64,000 nucleotides of DNA, from contig CAVRWX010000008.1 in assembly GCA_963725035.1 (NCBI GenBank), positions 1 through 64,000 of the forward strand. Reading direction: 5' to 3'. The DNA comes from JALZKA01 sp963725035. Its GTDB lineage: Bacteria > Actinomycetota > Thermoleophilia > Solirubrobacterales > 70-9. The position numbers and the translations under genes are program-made. The notes below the pieces were generated by a model. It had not been told where the DNA came from, searched no databases, and saw nothing but the letters and a program-made list of their open reading frames with translations. Numbering within the stretch: position 1 is the stretch's first letter; each line of letters starts with the position of its first letter. This document shows positions 1 to 7,990 of the stretch, piece by piece.

Positions 1-704
1 TAGCTGGCCTCCGGGGAGGCGAGGAAGCGGATGCACGCGGCGACCTCTTCGGGGGTGCCGGCGCGGCGGGCGGGTATCTCGCCCAGCGCGTCACCGTTCA
101 CGTCTTCCGTGAACCTCGTCTCCACGAGCCCCGGCGCGACCGCGTTCACTGTGACGTTGCGGCGAGCGACCTCGACGGCGATGGTCCGGGTCATGCCAAT
201 GAGCCCGGCCTTGGACGCGGCGTAGTTGGCCTGGCCGGCGTTGGCGCGGGGGCCGACGATCGAGGCGACGTTCACGATGCGGCCGTAGCGTGCGCGCAGC
301 ATCGGCCCCAGGGCGCGGCGGGTTGTGCGGAAGGCGGCGGAGAGGTTGGTGTCGACGACGCGCTCCCAGGCGTCGTCGCCGAGCTGGGGGGAGAGGCCGT
401 CGTCGCGGATGCCGGCGTTGTTGACAAGGACGAGGACAGGGCCGTACTCCTCCTCGAGCGCGGTGAAGACGTCGTCGAGCGCCTCGCCGTCGCGGACATC
501 GCCCGCGACGAGGGTCGCAACGCCGCCGTGGTCGGTGATCTCCTTTGCGACCGCTTCGGCGCCTTCGGAATCGGAGCGGTAGTTGATGGCGACGGGCCAG
601 CCGTCCTCGGCGAGCGCGCGAGCAACGGCCGCGCCGATCCCGCGCGAGCCGCCGGTGATGAGCGCGCAGCCCTGCGGGGTTCCGTTCGGGGCCTCAGAAC
701 TCAC
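1..704 (-). CDS. fabG: 3-oxoacyl-ACP reductase FabG (partial, cut by window edge)
   Basis: Short-chain dehydrogenase that reduces 3-oxoacyl-ACP with NADPH in cytoplasmic fatty acid elongation. Translating from a GTG at 704 shows the nucleotide-binding loop TGGSRGIG at residues 17-24, an NNAG motif near residue 95, and the catalytic Ser (VASIVG) followed by YAASK. About 234 codons are visible against roughly 245 in the family, so only the extreme C-terminus is missing past base 1. The start overlaps the fabH stop by 11 bp, which suggests translational coupling in fabD-fabH-fabG. SDRs are functionally diverse, but the operon supports the fatty acid role. Confidence 0.9.
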   Translation of the reverse strand, partial: MSSEAPNGTPQGCALITGGSRGIGAAVARALAEDGWPVAINYRSDSEGAEAVAKEITDHGGVATLVAGDVRDGEALDDVFTALEEEYGPVLVLVNNAGIRDDGLSPQLGDDAWERVVDTNLSAAFRTTRRALGPMLRARYGRIVNVASIVGPRANAGQANYAASKAGLIGMTRTIAVEVARRNVTVNAVAPGLVETRFTEDVNGDALGEIPARRAGTPEEVAACIRFLASPEAS

Positions 705-1695
705 CACGGGCCTCCCATTCGACGACGGTCGCGGCCCACGTGAGGCCGGCCCCGAAGGCGGCGAGAAGGACGGTGTCGCCGCTTCGGATCGCGCCGGCAT
801 CCGCCGCGTCGCAGAGGGTGATGGGGATCGAGGCCGCCGACGTGTTGCCGAAGCGCGAGATGGACTCCGCAACGCGTTCGGGGTCGAGGCCGAGGCGGCG
901 GGTCAAGGCGGCGAGGATCCGCGCGTTCGCCTGGTGAAAGACGAAGTGATCGATCTCGCCGATCTCCACGTTGGCCGCCTCCGCGGCCTCGAGCGCCGCC
1001 TGTGACATGCGGTCGACGGCCTCGCGAAAGGTGTCGTGACCCTGCATGTGGATGATGGCCTCGTCGCGCTCGGCGGTGATCAGCTCCGACAGGGAGCCGT
1101 CGCTGCCCATGGCAAACGGGCCGACGCCCGCGCCGGAAGCTTCGCCTAGCACGACAGCTCCGGCGCCGTCACCAAAGAGGGCCGCCGTCGCGCGGTCGTC
1201 TGGATCGACGTGAGATGCAAGGCGCTCGGCACCGACCACGAGAATTCGATCGGCTCTTTTGGTTTCGATCTGGGCGGTCGCCAGCGCGAGCGCGCTGAGG
1301 AAGCCCGTGCACGCCGCCTGCACGTCCACCGCGCCGGCGTTCGAGTGGAGGCGCGCGGCAAGCATCGGAGCGAGCGCCGGGGTGAGCCGGTCGTGGCTGA
1401 CCGTTGCGACGAGGATCTGATCGAGCTCGGTGCCCCTGAGGTCCATCGCGTCAAGTGCGCGCTCCGCGGCAGACTGCGCAAGGTCGAGAAGCGTCTCGCC
1501 CTCACCCAGGACGTGGCGTTCGCTGATGCCCGTCCGCTCGACGATCCACTCGGGGTCGATGCCCAAACGCGCGGCGATGGGCTCATTCGGCACGACATGG
1601 GGCGGCACGGCCGCAGCGATGCTCAGGATGCCGGCGCGCCGTGTCGCCGGCTCAGGCTGGAAGCGGCGCTCGCGGGCTGTGGCGAGCTCAGGCAT
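694..1695 (-). CDS. fabH: 3-oxoacyl-ACP synthase III (FabH)
   Basis: Beta-ketoacyl-ACP synthase III, the thiolase-fold enzyme that condenses an acyl-CoA primer with malonyl-ACP to start fatty acid synthesis. The 333-aa protein has the usual length. The Cys-His-Asn triad is visible: the nucleophilic Cys in DVQAACTGF, the His in FHQANARI and the Asn in GNTSAASIPI. The ATG at 1695 overlaps the end of fabD by 8 bp, and its stop overlaps the fabG start, so the three genes form one reverse operon. A branched-chain or other primer specificity cannot be read from sequence alone. Confidence 0.93.
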   Translation of the reverse strand: MPELATARERRFQPEPATRRAGILSIAAAVPPHVVPNEPIAARLGIDPEWIVERTGISERHVLGEGETLLDLAQSAAERALDAMDLRGTELDQILVATVSHDRLTPALAPMLAARLHSNAGAVDVQAACTGFLSALALATAQIETKRADRILVVGAERLASHVDPDDRATAALFGDGAGAVVLGEASGAGVGPFAMGSDGSLSELITAERDEAIIHMQGHDTFREAVDRMSQAALEAAEAANVEIGEIDHFVFHQANARILAALTRRLGLDPERVAESISRFGNTSAASIPITLCDAADAGAIRSGDTVLLAAFGAGLTWAATVVEWEARGEF

Positions 1696-2524
1696 TGGCG
1701 GGCTCCAGCGCTTCGAGGTTTCGCTTGACGAGACGGGTAAGGACGGTGCCTGGCCCGGTCTCGACCCACTCGTCGATGCTGTGGCGGCGGAGCTCGAGCA
1801 CGGTGTCCTGCCAGCGGACCGGCAAGACGAGCGCCGACGCGAGCTCGTCTCGGGGCGAGACGAAATGCCGGGTACTGATGCACGAGAGGACCGGGAAGGC
1901 GGGCTCGGAGAAGTCGGTATCCGCGAGCGCCGCGCGGTAGCCGGCGAGCGCGGGCTCCATCTCGGGCGAGTGGAAGGCGCCCTTCACGGGGAGGCGGATG
2001 GCACGGGCGCCCCGGTCCTTGACCTCGCGTCGCGCCGCGTCGAGTGAGTCGCGGGGACCGGCGAGGATGGTCTCGTCGGGAGCGTTCAGGTTCGCGACGG
2101 TCAGGCCTGTGGTGCGAGCGACCTCGACGGCGAGCTCGGGACTGCCCAGGACGGCGAGCATGCCGCCTCCACCCCGCTCCGCTGCCTCTTGCATGAGCTC
2201 GCCGCGGCGTGCGGCGAGGCGCATGCCGTCCGCGTGGTCGAGTGCGCCGGCGGCGGCCAGTGCTGCGAGCTCGCCCAGCGAGTGGCCCGCCGCTGCGGCG
2301 GGATGCGGACGGCCGAGCTGCTCCCAGCCGGCGAGGGACGCGCAGTAGATGGCGGGCTGGGCGAAGCGGGTTCCGTCCGCGACATGCTCGAAGGGGTCGG
2401 CGCCGACCAGCTCGATCGCAAGGTCGAGGAGGTCGGGGCGGTACTCGGCGACGGTGTCGCGCATGCCCTCTTCGTGGCTTCCTTGGCCAGGGAAGAGCAG
2501 CGCTGTGTGGGGGAGCTCGCGCAT
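1688..2524 (-). CDS. fabD: malonyl-CoA:ACP transacylase (FabD)
   Basis: Transfers malonyl groups from CoA to acyl carrier protein, supplying the extender unit for FabH and later elongation steps. At 278 aa it is slightly shorter than the typical 300-310 aa. The N-terminal LLFPGQGSHEEGM motif, the catalytic serine in GHSLGE and the active-site His in GAFHSPEM are all present. It is the first gene of the reverse fab operon. A CCGATCGG-centred palindrome lies about 55 bp upstream of its start and may be an operator. Confidence 0.93.
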   Translation of the reverse strand: MRELPHTALLFPGQGSHEEGMRDTVAEYRPDLLDLAIELVGADPFEHVADGTRFAQPAIYCASLAGWEQLGRPHPAAAAGHSLGELAALAAAGALDHADGMRLAARRGELMQEAAERGGGGMLAVLGSPELAVEVARTTGLTVANLNAPDETILAGPRDSLDAARREVKDRGARAIRLPVKGAFHSPEMEPALAGYRAALADTDFSEPAFPVLSCISTRHFVSPRDELASALVLPVRWQDTVLELRRHSIDEWVETGPGTVLTRLVKRNLEALEPANA

Positions 2525-2575
2525 CTCCCGATACTTGTCCGAAGATTGCGTTTGGTGATACCTCTGGTCGCCCGG

Positions 2576-2594
2576 ACCCCCCGATCGGCGGGGT
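2576..2594. promoter_or_regulatory. palindromic candidate operator upstream of fabD
   Basis: A run of C, the core CCGATCGG and a run of G form an imperfect inverted repeat (ACCCC...GGGGT) in the only intergenic gap between the response regulator and the fab operon. A related palindrome with the same core is found at 4381-4392, upstream of the two-component genes. Regulation by the adjacent NarL-type regulator is inferred only. Confidence 0.35.
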
Positions 2595-2626
2595 ATGCGC
2601 GGAGGGTCGGGGGGTGAAAGACAGCT

Positions 2627-3229
2627 CTACGTGATGAGGCCGTGCCGCTGCGCGGCCTTGACGGCCTGGGCGCGGTTGCGAACGCCGAGCTTGCGATAGA
2701 TGGCGGAGGTGTGCTCCTTCACGGTGTGGGGCGAGAGGTAGAGGACCTCTGCGATCTCGGCGTTCGTCTCGCCGCGCGAGATGTGGGAGACGACCTCGCG
2801 CTCGCGGGCGGTGAGCTGTGCCTCGCCCTGCTCGGAGGTCTGGATGAAGACCTCCTGGCCGAGGGCGACCATGCGGACTGCGCGCACGACGTCGGCGGCT
2901 CCCCAGTCCTTGGAGACGAAGCCGGAGGCACCGGCGGCGCGGGCGACGGCGGGCGAGATGCGCCCGGCTCCCGAGATGAGGAGGACGCGCAGGTCGGGAT
3001 GGACGCGGCGGAGCTCCTCGGCGACCTCGGCGCCTGACTCGCCGGCGAGGAAGAGGTCGACCAGCGCGACGTGCGGCTTTGTGCGGGCCGCTTCGACCAG
3101 GGCGTCCTTTCCGTTGGTGGCGGCGGCGCAGCTCTCGACCCAGCTCTGACGCTCGAGCAGGAGGCGGAAGCCCCAGTGGACCACGTCGTGGTCGTCGACG
3201 ACGAGGATGCGCGTTGACTCAGGCGCCAT
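2627..3229 (-). CDS. NarL/FixJ-family response regulator
   Basis: Two-component response regulator with an N-terminal receiver domain and a C-terminal LuxR-type helix-turn-helix. The receiver begins ILVVDDHD (acidic pair), carries the phosphoacceptor Asp in VALVDLF and the Lys in FVSKDW. The HTH runs from LTAREREV to SPHTVKEHTSAIYRKL near the C-terminus. The ATG at 3229 is preferred over upstream in-frame codons because it overlaps the kinase stop by 11 bp and starts the receiver domain properly. It is co-transcribed with the kinase upstream. The target genes are unknown; the neighbouring fab operon and DUF4333 gene share a palindromic motif and are candidates. Confidence 0.9.
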   Translation of the reverse strand: MAPESTRILVVDDHDVVHWGFRLLLERQSWVESCAAATNGKDALVEAARTKPHVALVDLFLAGESGAEVAEELRRVHPDLRVLLISGAGRISPAVARAAGASGFVSKDWGAADVVRAVRMVALGQEVFIQTSEQGEAQLTAREREVVSHISRGETNAEIAEVLYLSPHTVKEHTSAIYRKLGVRNRAQAVKAAQRHGLIT

Positions 3230-4427
3230 CGCTGTCCTCCGTGGGACATACGAGGCGGAGGCGCCAGCGGTGGTTGTCGAGAGGGCCGAACTCAACTACG
3301 CCCTCGTGCTGGAGGGCTTCGATGGAGGCGAGGCGCAGACCGAGGCCGGTGCTCTGCCCGCTCGGCGGCTCCTTCACTCCGTCGTTGGTGATCTCGAATG
3401 CGAGGGTGTCGTTCGAGCCGCTGATCTCCACTGCGATCTCCGTGGGGTCGGCGTGCTTCGCGGCGTTGCGAAGCGCCTCTGCCAGGACCGTCTGGGCGAG
3501 GGACTCGAGGCGCCGAGGGATGCTTACCGCGCTTTGCCAGCGGACGCGCACGCGGGGGTCTTCGTCCTGAAGCCGCTGGAGGGTGCGGCGAAGGGTGAGC
3601 TTGGTCTCGCGCTCGGAGGGGATGAGTCCGCGCTCGAGCGCACCGCGCAGCTCACCGAGCACGGATTGGAGCTCGGAGCCGGCGCGGGCCCGGTCCTCGG
3701 CGGCGAGCTCGCCCTCGGCGGCGAGGACGAGCGAGAGCGCGAAGAGGCGCTGGATCACCTGTTCGTGGAGCTCGCGCGTGAGGGCGATGCGCTCGTCGAG
3801 GCGGTGGGCGCGCTCGCGCTCGCGTGCAGCGCCGTCGATGCCGGCGACGAGCGCCGCGGCGCGGCCGAGCGTGCGAAGCGGCAGGCGCTCGCTCTCCTCC
3901 AGCTCGAAGGGCTCGCCGTCACGGTCGGCGAAGATGACGCCGAGCCAGCGCCCGGCCATGGCGACGGGCACGCACGCGATGGCCTCGGTCGTGACCATCG
4001 AATGGAAGCGCTGCGGCACGTGCTCGTAGATGTCTCCCGAGAGGACGATCACATCGTCGTCTTGCAGCGCGCGCTGGGCGATCGGCGTCTCGTTGAGCGT
4101 GCCCTCGAGGCGCTTCAGGAGGCTGGGCTCGACGCGGTACGAGCCGGCGACGCGGACGGCGCGGTAGGCGTCGTCGTAGAGGAGCAGGGCGGCGCGTTTG
4201 AGGGTGGTGAGCCGGCAGACCGCGGCGCAGAGGCGGTCGTAGAACTCGCTTGGCGGCAGGGAGCCGTGACGGTCGCCGAGAAGCTCGACGAGGATGTCGA
4301 TCGCCTGATCGCGCGCGGTTGCCGTCCTTGGCTCGATGCCTTCTCCTATCCCCGTTGCGGCGTTCGGGTTACCCAAAACCCTCCGATCGGAGAGTGTATA
4401 AGTGCGAAGTTCGACAACTGCACACAA
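3219..4427 (-). CDS. GAF-domain sensor histidine kinase (HisKA_3 type)
   Basis: Sensor kinase partner of the NarL-type regulator downstream. A GAF-like sensory region covers roughly residues 45-195. The HisKA_3 dimerisation helix contains the phosphoacceptor His in TRELHEQVIQRLFALSL, and the C-terminal HATPase domain shows the N-box in LRNAAKHADPT and the glycine-rich GLGLRL segment. No membrane segment is seen, so it is probably cytoplasmic and senses a soluble ligand or redox state. The longest frame starts at a TTG (4427) that reaches into a likely promoter; a TTG at 4376 is an alternative, so the first 20-35 residues are uncertain. Confidence 0.87.
   Translation of the reverse strand: MCAVVELRTYTLSDRRVLGNPNAATGIGEGIEPRTATARDQAIDILVELLGDRHGSLPPSEFYDRLCAAVCRLTTLKRAALLLYDDAYRAVRVAGSYRVEPSLLKRLEGTLNETPIAQRALQDDDVIVLSGDIYEHVPQRFHSMVTTEAIACVPVAMAGRWLGVIFADRDGEPFELEESERLPLRTLGRAAALVAGIDGAARERERAHRLDERIALTRELHEQVIQRLFALSLVLAAEGELAAEDRARAGSELQSVLGELRGALERGLIPSERETKLTLRRTLQRLQDEDPRVRVRWQSAVSIPRRLESLAQTVLAEALRNAAKHADPTEIAVEISGSNDTLAFEITNDGVKEPPSGQSTGLGLRLASIEALQHEGVVEFGPLDNHRWRLRLVCPTEDSDGA
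4381..4404. promoter_or_regulatory. palindrome CTCCGATCGGAG plus TATA-like box in divergent region
   Basis: A perfect 12-bp palindrome, CTCCGATCGGAG (4381-4392), is followed by GTGTATAAGTG, an AT-rich -10-like stretch unusual in this GC-rich DNA. It lies between the reverse two-component operon and the forward DUF4333 lipoprotein gene. The core CCGATCGG recurs upstream of fabD. A role as regulator-binding site is inferred. Confidence 0.4.
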
Positions 4428-4447
4428 CGACGTCTTGGGAGGAAGTG

Positions 4448-4756
4448 GTGTTCACCGTGCGTACGGGTACAGGAATAGCGCTGGCAGCGACGCTTGCCGT
4501 CGGGCTCGCGGCGTGCGGCGAGAAGACGGTGGAGGCTGATTCGGCAGCCGCCAGCGTCACCGACGTCGTGGCGGAGCAGACAGGGTTCGAGCCGGACGAC
4601 GTGTCCTGCCCCGACGACGTGGAAGCCGAAGTGGGTGTCACGTTCGAATGTGACTTCACCGGTCCGGACGCGGACTACGTCGCAGAGGTCGAGATCGTCG
4701 AGGTCTCGGGCGACGAAGCTCAGTTCCGGGTCGTCACGAAGCCAGTGCGCGAGTAA
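4448..4756 (+). CDS. DUF4333-type lipoprotein
   Basis: Small secreted lipoprotein of about 102 aa. A GTG at 4448 sits 5 nt after the ribosome binding site GGGAGG and gives a signal peptide ending in the lipobox LAAC, so the mature protein would be lipid-anchored outside the membrane. The rest matches the DUF4333 pattern: a conserved VSCPDDV with the first Cys, then FECDF with the second, and a YVAEVEIVEV strand. The two cysteines probably form a disulphide. The molecular function of the family is unknown. It is transcribed divergently from the two-component operon, whose promoter region it shares. Confidence 0.8.
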   Translation: MFTVRTGTGIALAATLAVGLAACGEKTVEADSAAASVTDVVAEQTGFEPDDVSCPDDVEAEVGVTFECDFTGPDADYVAEVEIVEVSGDEAQFRVVTKPVRE

Positions 4757-4798
4757 CGCCTCTTATCAGGAGCCCTCACTGACGAGGGCCAGGACGGC

Positions 4799-6316
4799 TC
4801 AGCACGAGCCGCCAAATGCTTCGTTTGCGACCGAGGTCACGTTGTCCGCGCGGTCGAACTTGCCGCGATCCGGGCCCGGCCCACCGGCGACCTTGTCCCT
4901 CGCGGCGTCCTTCGCGAGGAACGTGTCGTTACCGGCCGCCCCGTCAAGGTCGTCCCGCCCACTGCCGCCGATCAGGCAATCGTTTCCGCCGCCGCCGAAG
5001 ACGGGCCCGAAGAGGGTCCCTAGCGGACCGTCCCCGTCGTTGCCCGGCCCGCCCTCGATCGTGTCGTTTCCGTCGCCTCCGATCACGGTGTCGTCGCCGG
5101 CCCCCATGAAAATCGTGTCTCCCAGGTCGCCCGCCTCCGCCAGGTCGTTGCCGTCCCCGGCATCGAGGATGTTCACTCCTCCGTCTCCCCAGAGGAGGTC
5201 CAACCCGGCGTCCCCGATCAGATTGTCGTCGTCGGCCTCGCCGGGAACGACCGGATCCGCCGGACAGACGATTGCCTCTTTGCCGCCGCAGCGCCCCACG
5301 ATGACGTCATCGCCGAATCCTCCGTTGATCTCGTCGTTGCCCGGCCCACCCGCCACTACGTTGCTGGTGGGCTCGGCAGATGATTCGACGCCGTCGTCGC
5401 CTAACCCGGCGAGGATCGTGTCGTCTCCCGGGCCTCCGTAGATCCGCTTGTCGTCGTCGTCGCCGCCGTCGATGTCGTCGTCAGCCGAGCCTCCTTCGAG
5501 CGTGTCAGCGCCGCCGAAGCCGAAGATGCGGTCGCTGCCGCCGTGGCTGAGGATCGTGTCGTCCCCCTCGGTCCCGCAGATAACGTCGTCTCCCTCGGTC
5601 CCGTTGGTCGTCCCCGACTGCACCGTGATGGTGCAGAAGCGGAGTTGGAGGTCGTAGAAGGCGAGGACTGACCGGGTGTCCTCGATCTGGCCGGAGGTCG
5701 CCAGAGCGTTGATGGTCAGGGAGTGGGTGCCCGGCTCTAGCTCGCCCGCCTCGTCGATGTCGACAGAAGCCTCGCTTCCGCAGACGCTGGGCGAGTCGGC
5801 GCGATGGAGGGTGCCGTTCGGAGACAAGACGACAATCCGGGTACAACCGTTCTGCCCGCGCTGATGCTTGTCTTGGCGGGAACTCGGCAGCGCGGTCGAA
5901 GTCACGAGTCCTCCGTTGAGCACGTACTTCGTGGGCTCCGTTACCTCGAATTCCACCGTGAGCTCGGAGGTGGCGCGCCCGGAGGGGATGAATGAGTCGC
6001 TCGGCTGAGGATCCCGGCTCGAAGCCGTCAGCTTGGCTTCCGAGTCGAAGCCCAGGGTGACGTCGTCATCGCTCACTACCTGCGATTTATGAACGACCTT
6101 TGAGCCCCCGCGCCGGCCGCTACCTCTATTCGAGTCGGACTTCTCGACGGTTTCCTCAAACAGCCCGAAGCCGGCCCGTCCCGCCCTCTCCTGAACGGCG
6201 CTCCCGCCGCCGCCGTCGAAGGCGGAGGCAATGATTTCCACGTCGTCCGAGAAGGAGATGTCACCAAACTCCCCGAGTGCCGAGGTCGGTGCGCTCAGAA
6301 TGCAACCCGCCGCCAA
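4799..6316 (-). CDS. RTX-type calcium-binding repeat protein, secreted
   Basis: Secreted protein whose C-terminal half is a chain of glycine/aspartate nonapeptide repeats (GGxGxDxxx; for example GGPGDDTIL, GGGNDCLIG, GAAGNDTF). Such repeats fold as a calcium-binding beta-roll in RTX/hemolysin-type proteins. The N-terminal half is a beta-rich domain with no recognised enzyme motif, so this could be an adhesin or surface protein. The residues ARGAAIALALAAG followed by a Ser/Ala-rich stretch look like a signal peptide, but no ATG, GTG or TTG precedes it in frame near that point. A TTG at 6316 is the only nearby conventional start and would cut into the signal peptide. The true start is unresolved, by rare codon or frame error. 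Confidence 0.75.
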   Translation of the reverse strand: MAAGCILSAPTSALGEFGDISFSDDVEIIASAFDGGGGSAVQERAGRAGFGLFEETVEKSDSNRGSGRRGGSKVVHKSQVVSDDDVTLGFDSEAKLTASSRDPQPSDSFIPSGRATSELTVEFEVTEPTKYVLNGGLVTSTALPSSRQDKHQRGQNGCTRIVVLSPNGTLHRADSPSVCGSEASVDIDEAGELEPGTHSLTINALATSGQIEDTRSVLAFYDLQLRFCTITVQSGTTNGTEGDDVICGTEGDDTILSHGGSDRIFGFGGADTLEGGSADDDIDGGDDDDKRIYGGPGDDTILAGLGDDGVESSAEPTSNVVAGGPGNDEINGGFGDDVIVGRCGGKEAIVCPADPVVPGEADDDNLIGDAGLDLLWGDGGVNILDAGDGNDLAEAGDLGDTIFMGAGDDTVIGGDGNDTIEGGPGNDGDGPLGTLFGPVFGGGGNDCLIGGSGRDDLDGAAGNDTFLAKDAARDKVAGGPGPDRGKFDRADNVTSVANEAFGGSC

Positions 6317-6371
6317 GGCAAGCGCAATAGCCGCCCCTCTCGCCCTGGCGTGACCGGAGTGCCCGGTCGGA

Positions 6372-6530
6372 CTACTCCTCGTGTGCCATCGCCAGGATGT
6401 CCTCGCGGGAGAGCTTCCCGACGAGTTCCGGATGGTTGCCGTCGACGTGGTCGCTGACCATGCCGATGAGCTCTTCCTCTGATTCGGCGCGGATCTTCTG
6501 TCCGCACTCGCAATTGACGACCATTGCCAT
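6372..6530 (-). CDS. DUF1059-like small protein
   Basis: A 52-aa protein starting ATG at 6530, 6-11 nt downstream of the strong ribosome binding site GAGGAG. It begins MAMVVNCECGQKIRAES and ends LAMAHEE, which resembles the DUF1059 small proteins with a CxCG motif and a conserved acidic helix. The two cysteines may bind a metal. It sits between the RTX gene, whose frame it overlaps at its 3' side, and the divergent SARP regulator. Function is unknown. Confidence 0.75.
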   Translation of the reverse strand: MAMVVNCECGQKIRAESEEELIGMVSDHVDGNHPELVGKLSREDILAMAHEE

Positions 6531-6646
6531 GTTTCTCCTCCTTTTCGTACGCGGGCGAAGCCAGCGTCGTGACAGCTCGACTTGTCATTCTCGCCCCTCA
6601 CGACGCACATTGTCCTGACGCGTGTTGCAAGTACCTTGGGTAAACC

Positions 6647-7405
6647 TTGGAGGCGGACCGAGTTCGAATTCAGCTTTGCGGACCCCTTGTGGTGCGGGAC
6701 GGGGTCCTTCGTCGTGACCGGGAGCTGCCGGCGCGACAGGGAGTGCTGCTTTTTGTGTACCTGGTCCTGCATCGTGGTTCGAAGGTGAGCCGGGATCTGT
6801 TGACCGAGGCGATCTGGCCCACGGGCGCCCCGAGCGCGGCGGATTCCGCTCTCAACGCCCTCCTTTCGAAGCTCCGCCGAGCACTGGGCACGGATTGGCT
6901 TGAAGGAGGGTCGAATCTCACCCTTCGGCTGCCCGAGACCGCCATCGTCGATCTCGAGGCAGCCCGGGAGGGGATCCACCGAGCTGAGTCGGCTGCCGCG
7001 CTCGAGCTCTGGACCGACGCGTGGGGGCCCGCACGCGTCGCACTTCACACGGCGGCACGCGGCTTTCTCCCCGGATTCGACGCACCTTGGATCGACGATG
7101 TGCGGCGGGAGGTTGAGGGGATCGAAACGCGGGCGCTCGAGTGCGTGGCGGCCGCCGGTCTGGGTCTGGGAGGTCCGGAGCTGGCATCGGCCGAACGTTC
7201 AGGACGTCGGCTGATCGAGCTGAGCGGCTACAACGAGTCCGGATATCGCTACCTGATGGAGGCGCTTGCGAGGCGCGACCAGGTCGCCGAGGCGCTCAGG
7301 GTCTACGAGCAGCTTCGGGTCCTGCTTCAGTCCGAGCTCGGGATACCGCCGGGCGCGACAGTCCAGCGCCTTCATGCCCGCCTCCTGGGCGCACGCGGTA
7401 CCTAG
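6647..7405 (+). CDS. SARP/BTAD-domain transcriptional regulator
   Basis: Regulator of the AfsR/SARP group with an N-terminal OmpR-like winged helix and a C-terminal bacterial transcriptional activation (BTAD) domain. The winged helix is recognised from the opening IQLCGPL, the segment SRDLLTEAIWP and the SALNALLSKLRRAL helix. BTAD tetratricopeptide-like helices end in EALRVYEQLRVLLQSELG. At 252 aa it is a stand-alone SARP without the large ATPase part of AfsR. It starts at a TTG (6647) with a weak ribosome binding site. It is divergent from the DUF1059/RTX genes, so these are possible targets, though this is only positional inference. Confidence 0.83.
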   Translation: MEADRVRIQLCGPLVVRDGVLRRDRELPARQGVLLFVYLVLHRGSKVSRDLLTEAIWPTGAPSAADSALNALLSKLRRALGTDWLEGGSNLTLRLPETAIVDLEAAREGIHRAESAAALELWTDAWGPARVALHTAARGFLPGFDAPWIDDVRREVEGIETRALECVAAAGLGLGGPELASAERSGRRLIELSGYNESGYRYLMEALARRDQVAEALRVYEQLRVLLQSELGIPPGATVQRLHARLLGARGT

Positions 7406-7458
7406 ACCTTCTTGCCGGGTGCACGCATGGAGCGGAACATTCACGAGATACTGCGCAG

Positions 7459-7863
7459 GTGACCTCTCAGGAGAACGTGGAGGTTGTTCGTCAGGCGTTC
7501 GCCGCGTTCAACGATGACCTCGACGCCGCCCTCGAGTGGATGCACCCAGAGATCGAGTGGCACACGCACGAGGCCTTCCCCGACGCCGGGGCCTACCGTG
7601 GCCGTCAAGAGGTCCGGAAGTTCTGGCAGACCTGGGCGGACACGTTTCAGGGCTTTCGGTTGCATCTCGAGGAGTGCGTGCCAGTAGGCGACCGCCATGT
7701 CATCGCCACCTTCCGGGTTAGCGGGCAGGGAGTCGGCAGCGGCGTCGGGGTCGAATCCCCAGCGGTCTTCCAGGTCGGCGAAGTCCGTGACGCGCAGGTT
7801 ATTTGGGTTGGGATGTTTGCTGGTGAGAGCGACGCCCTCGAAGCCGCCCGGCAGCGGGAGTAG
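7459..7863 (+). CDS. SnoaL-like/NTF2-fold protein
   Basis: A 134-aa protein with the SnoaL/NTF2 cone fold. The GTG at 7459 gives the usual opening, TSQENVEVVRQAFAAFN, with the conserved WMHPEIEW segment and a GRQEVRKFW turn. Members act as isomerases, hydrolases or small ligand-binding proteins, and the specific role here cannot be inferred. The upstream in-frame extension into the SARP gene is rejected because it lacks family similarity. It is followed 127 bp later by the amine oxidase. Confidence 0.78.
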   Translation: MTSQENVEVVRQAFAAFNDDLDAALEWMHPEIEWHTHEAFPDAGAYRGRQEVRKFWQTWADTFQGFRLHLEECVPVGDRHVIATFRVSGQGVGSGVGVESPAVFQVGEVRDAQVIWVGMFAGESDALEAARQRE

Positions 7864-7990
7864 CCCGGGTATCGGAGCGAAGCACCGGAAATCGACCTCG
7901 TGGCAGCGTTTGGGACTACCGGGGCCGCGCCCGGAGCCCTGATTTGGGAGATTCCCGGTTCGTGATGCGTGAGCAAGACAGGGGGGATAG

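Noticed and set aside
4799..7048. A 749-codon version of the RTX protein starting at 7048
   Set aside because: The extension crosses the SARP gene on the other strand and the DUF1059 gene in another frame, and has no signal sequence or similarity.
7191..7210. A third LexA-type box near CGAACGTTC
   Set aside because: GAAC and GTTC are adjacent with no four-base spacer and lie inside the SARP coding sequence.
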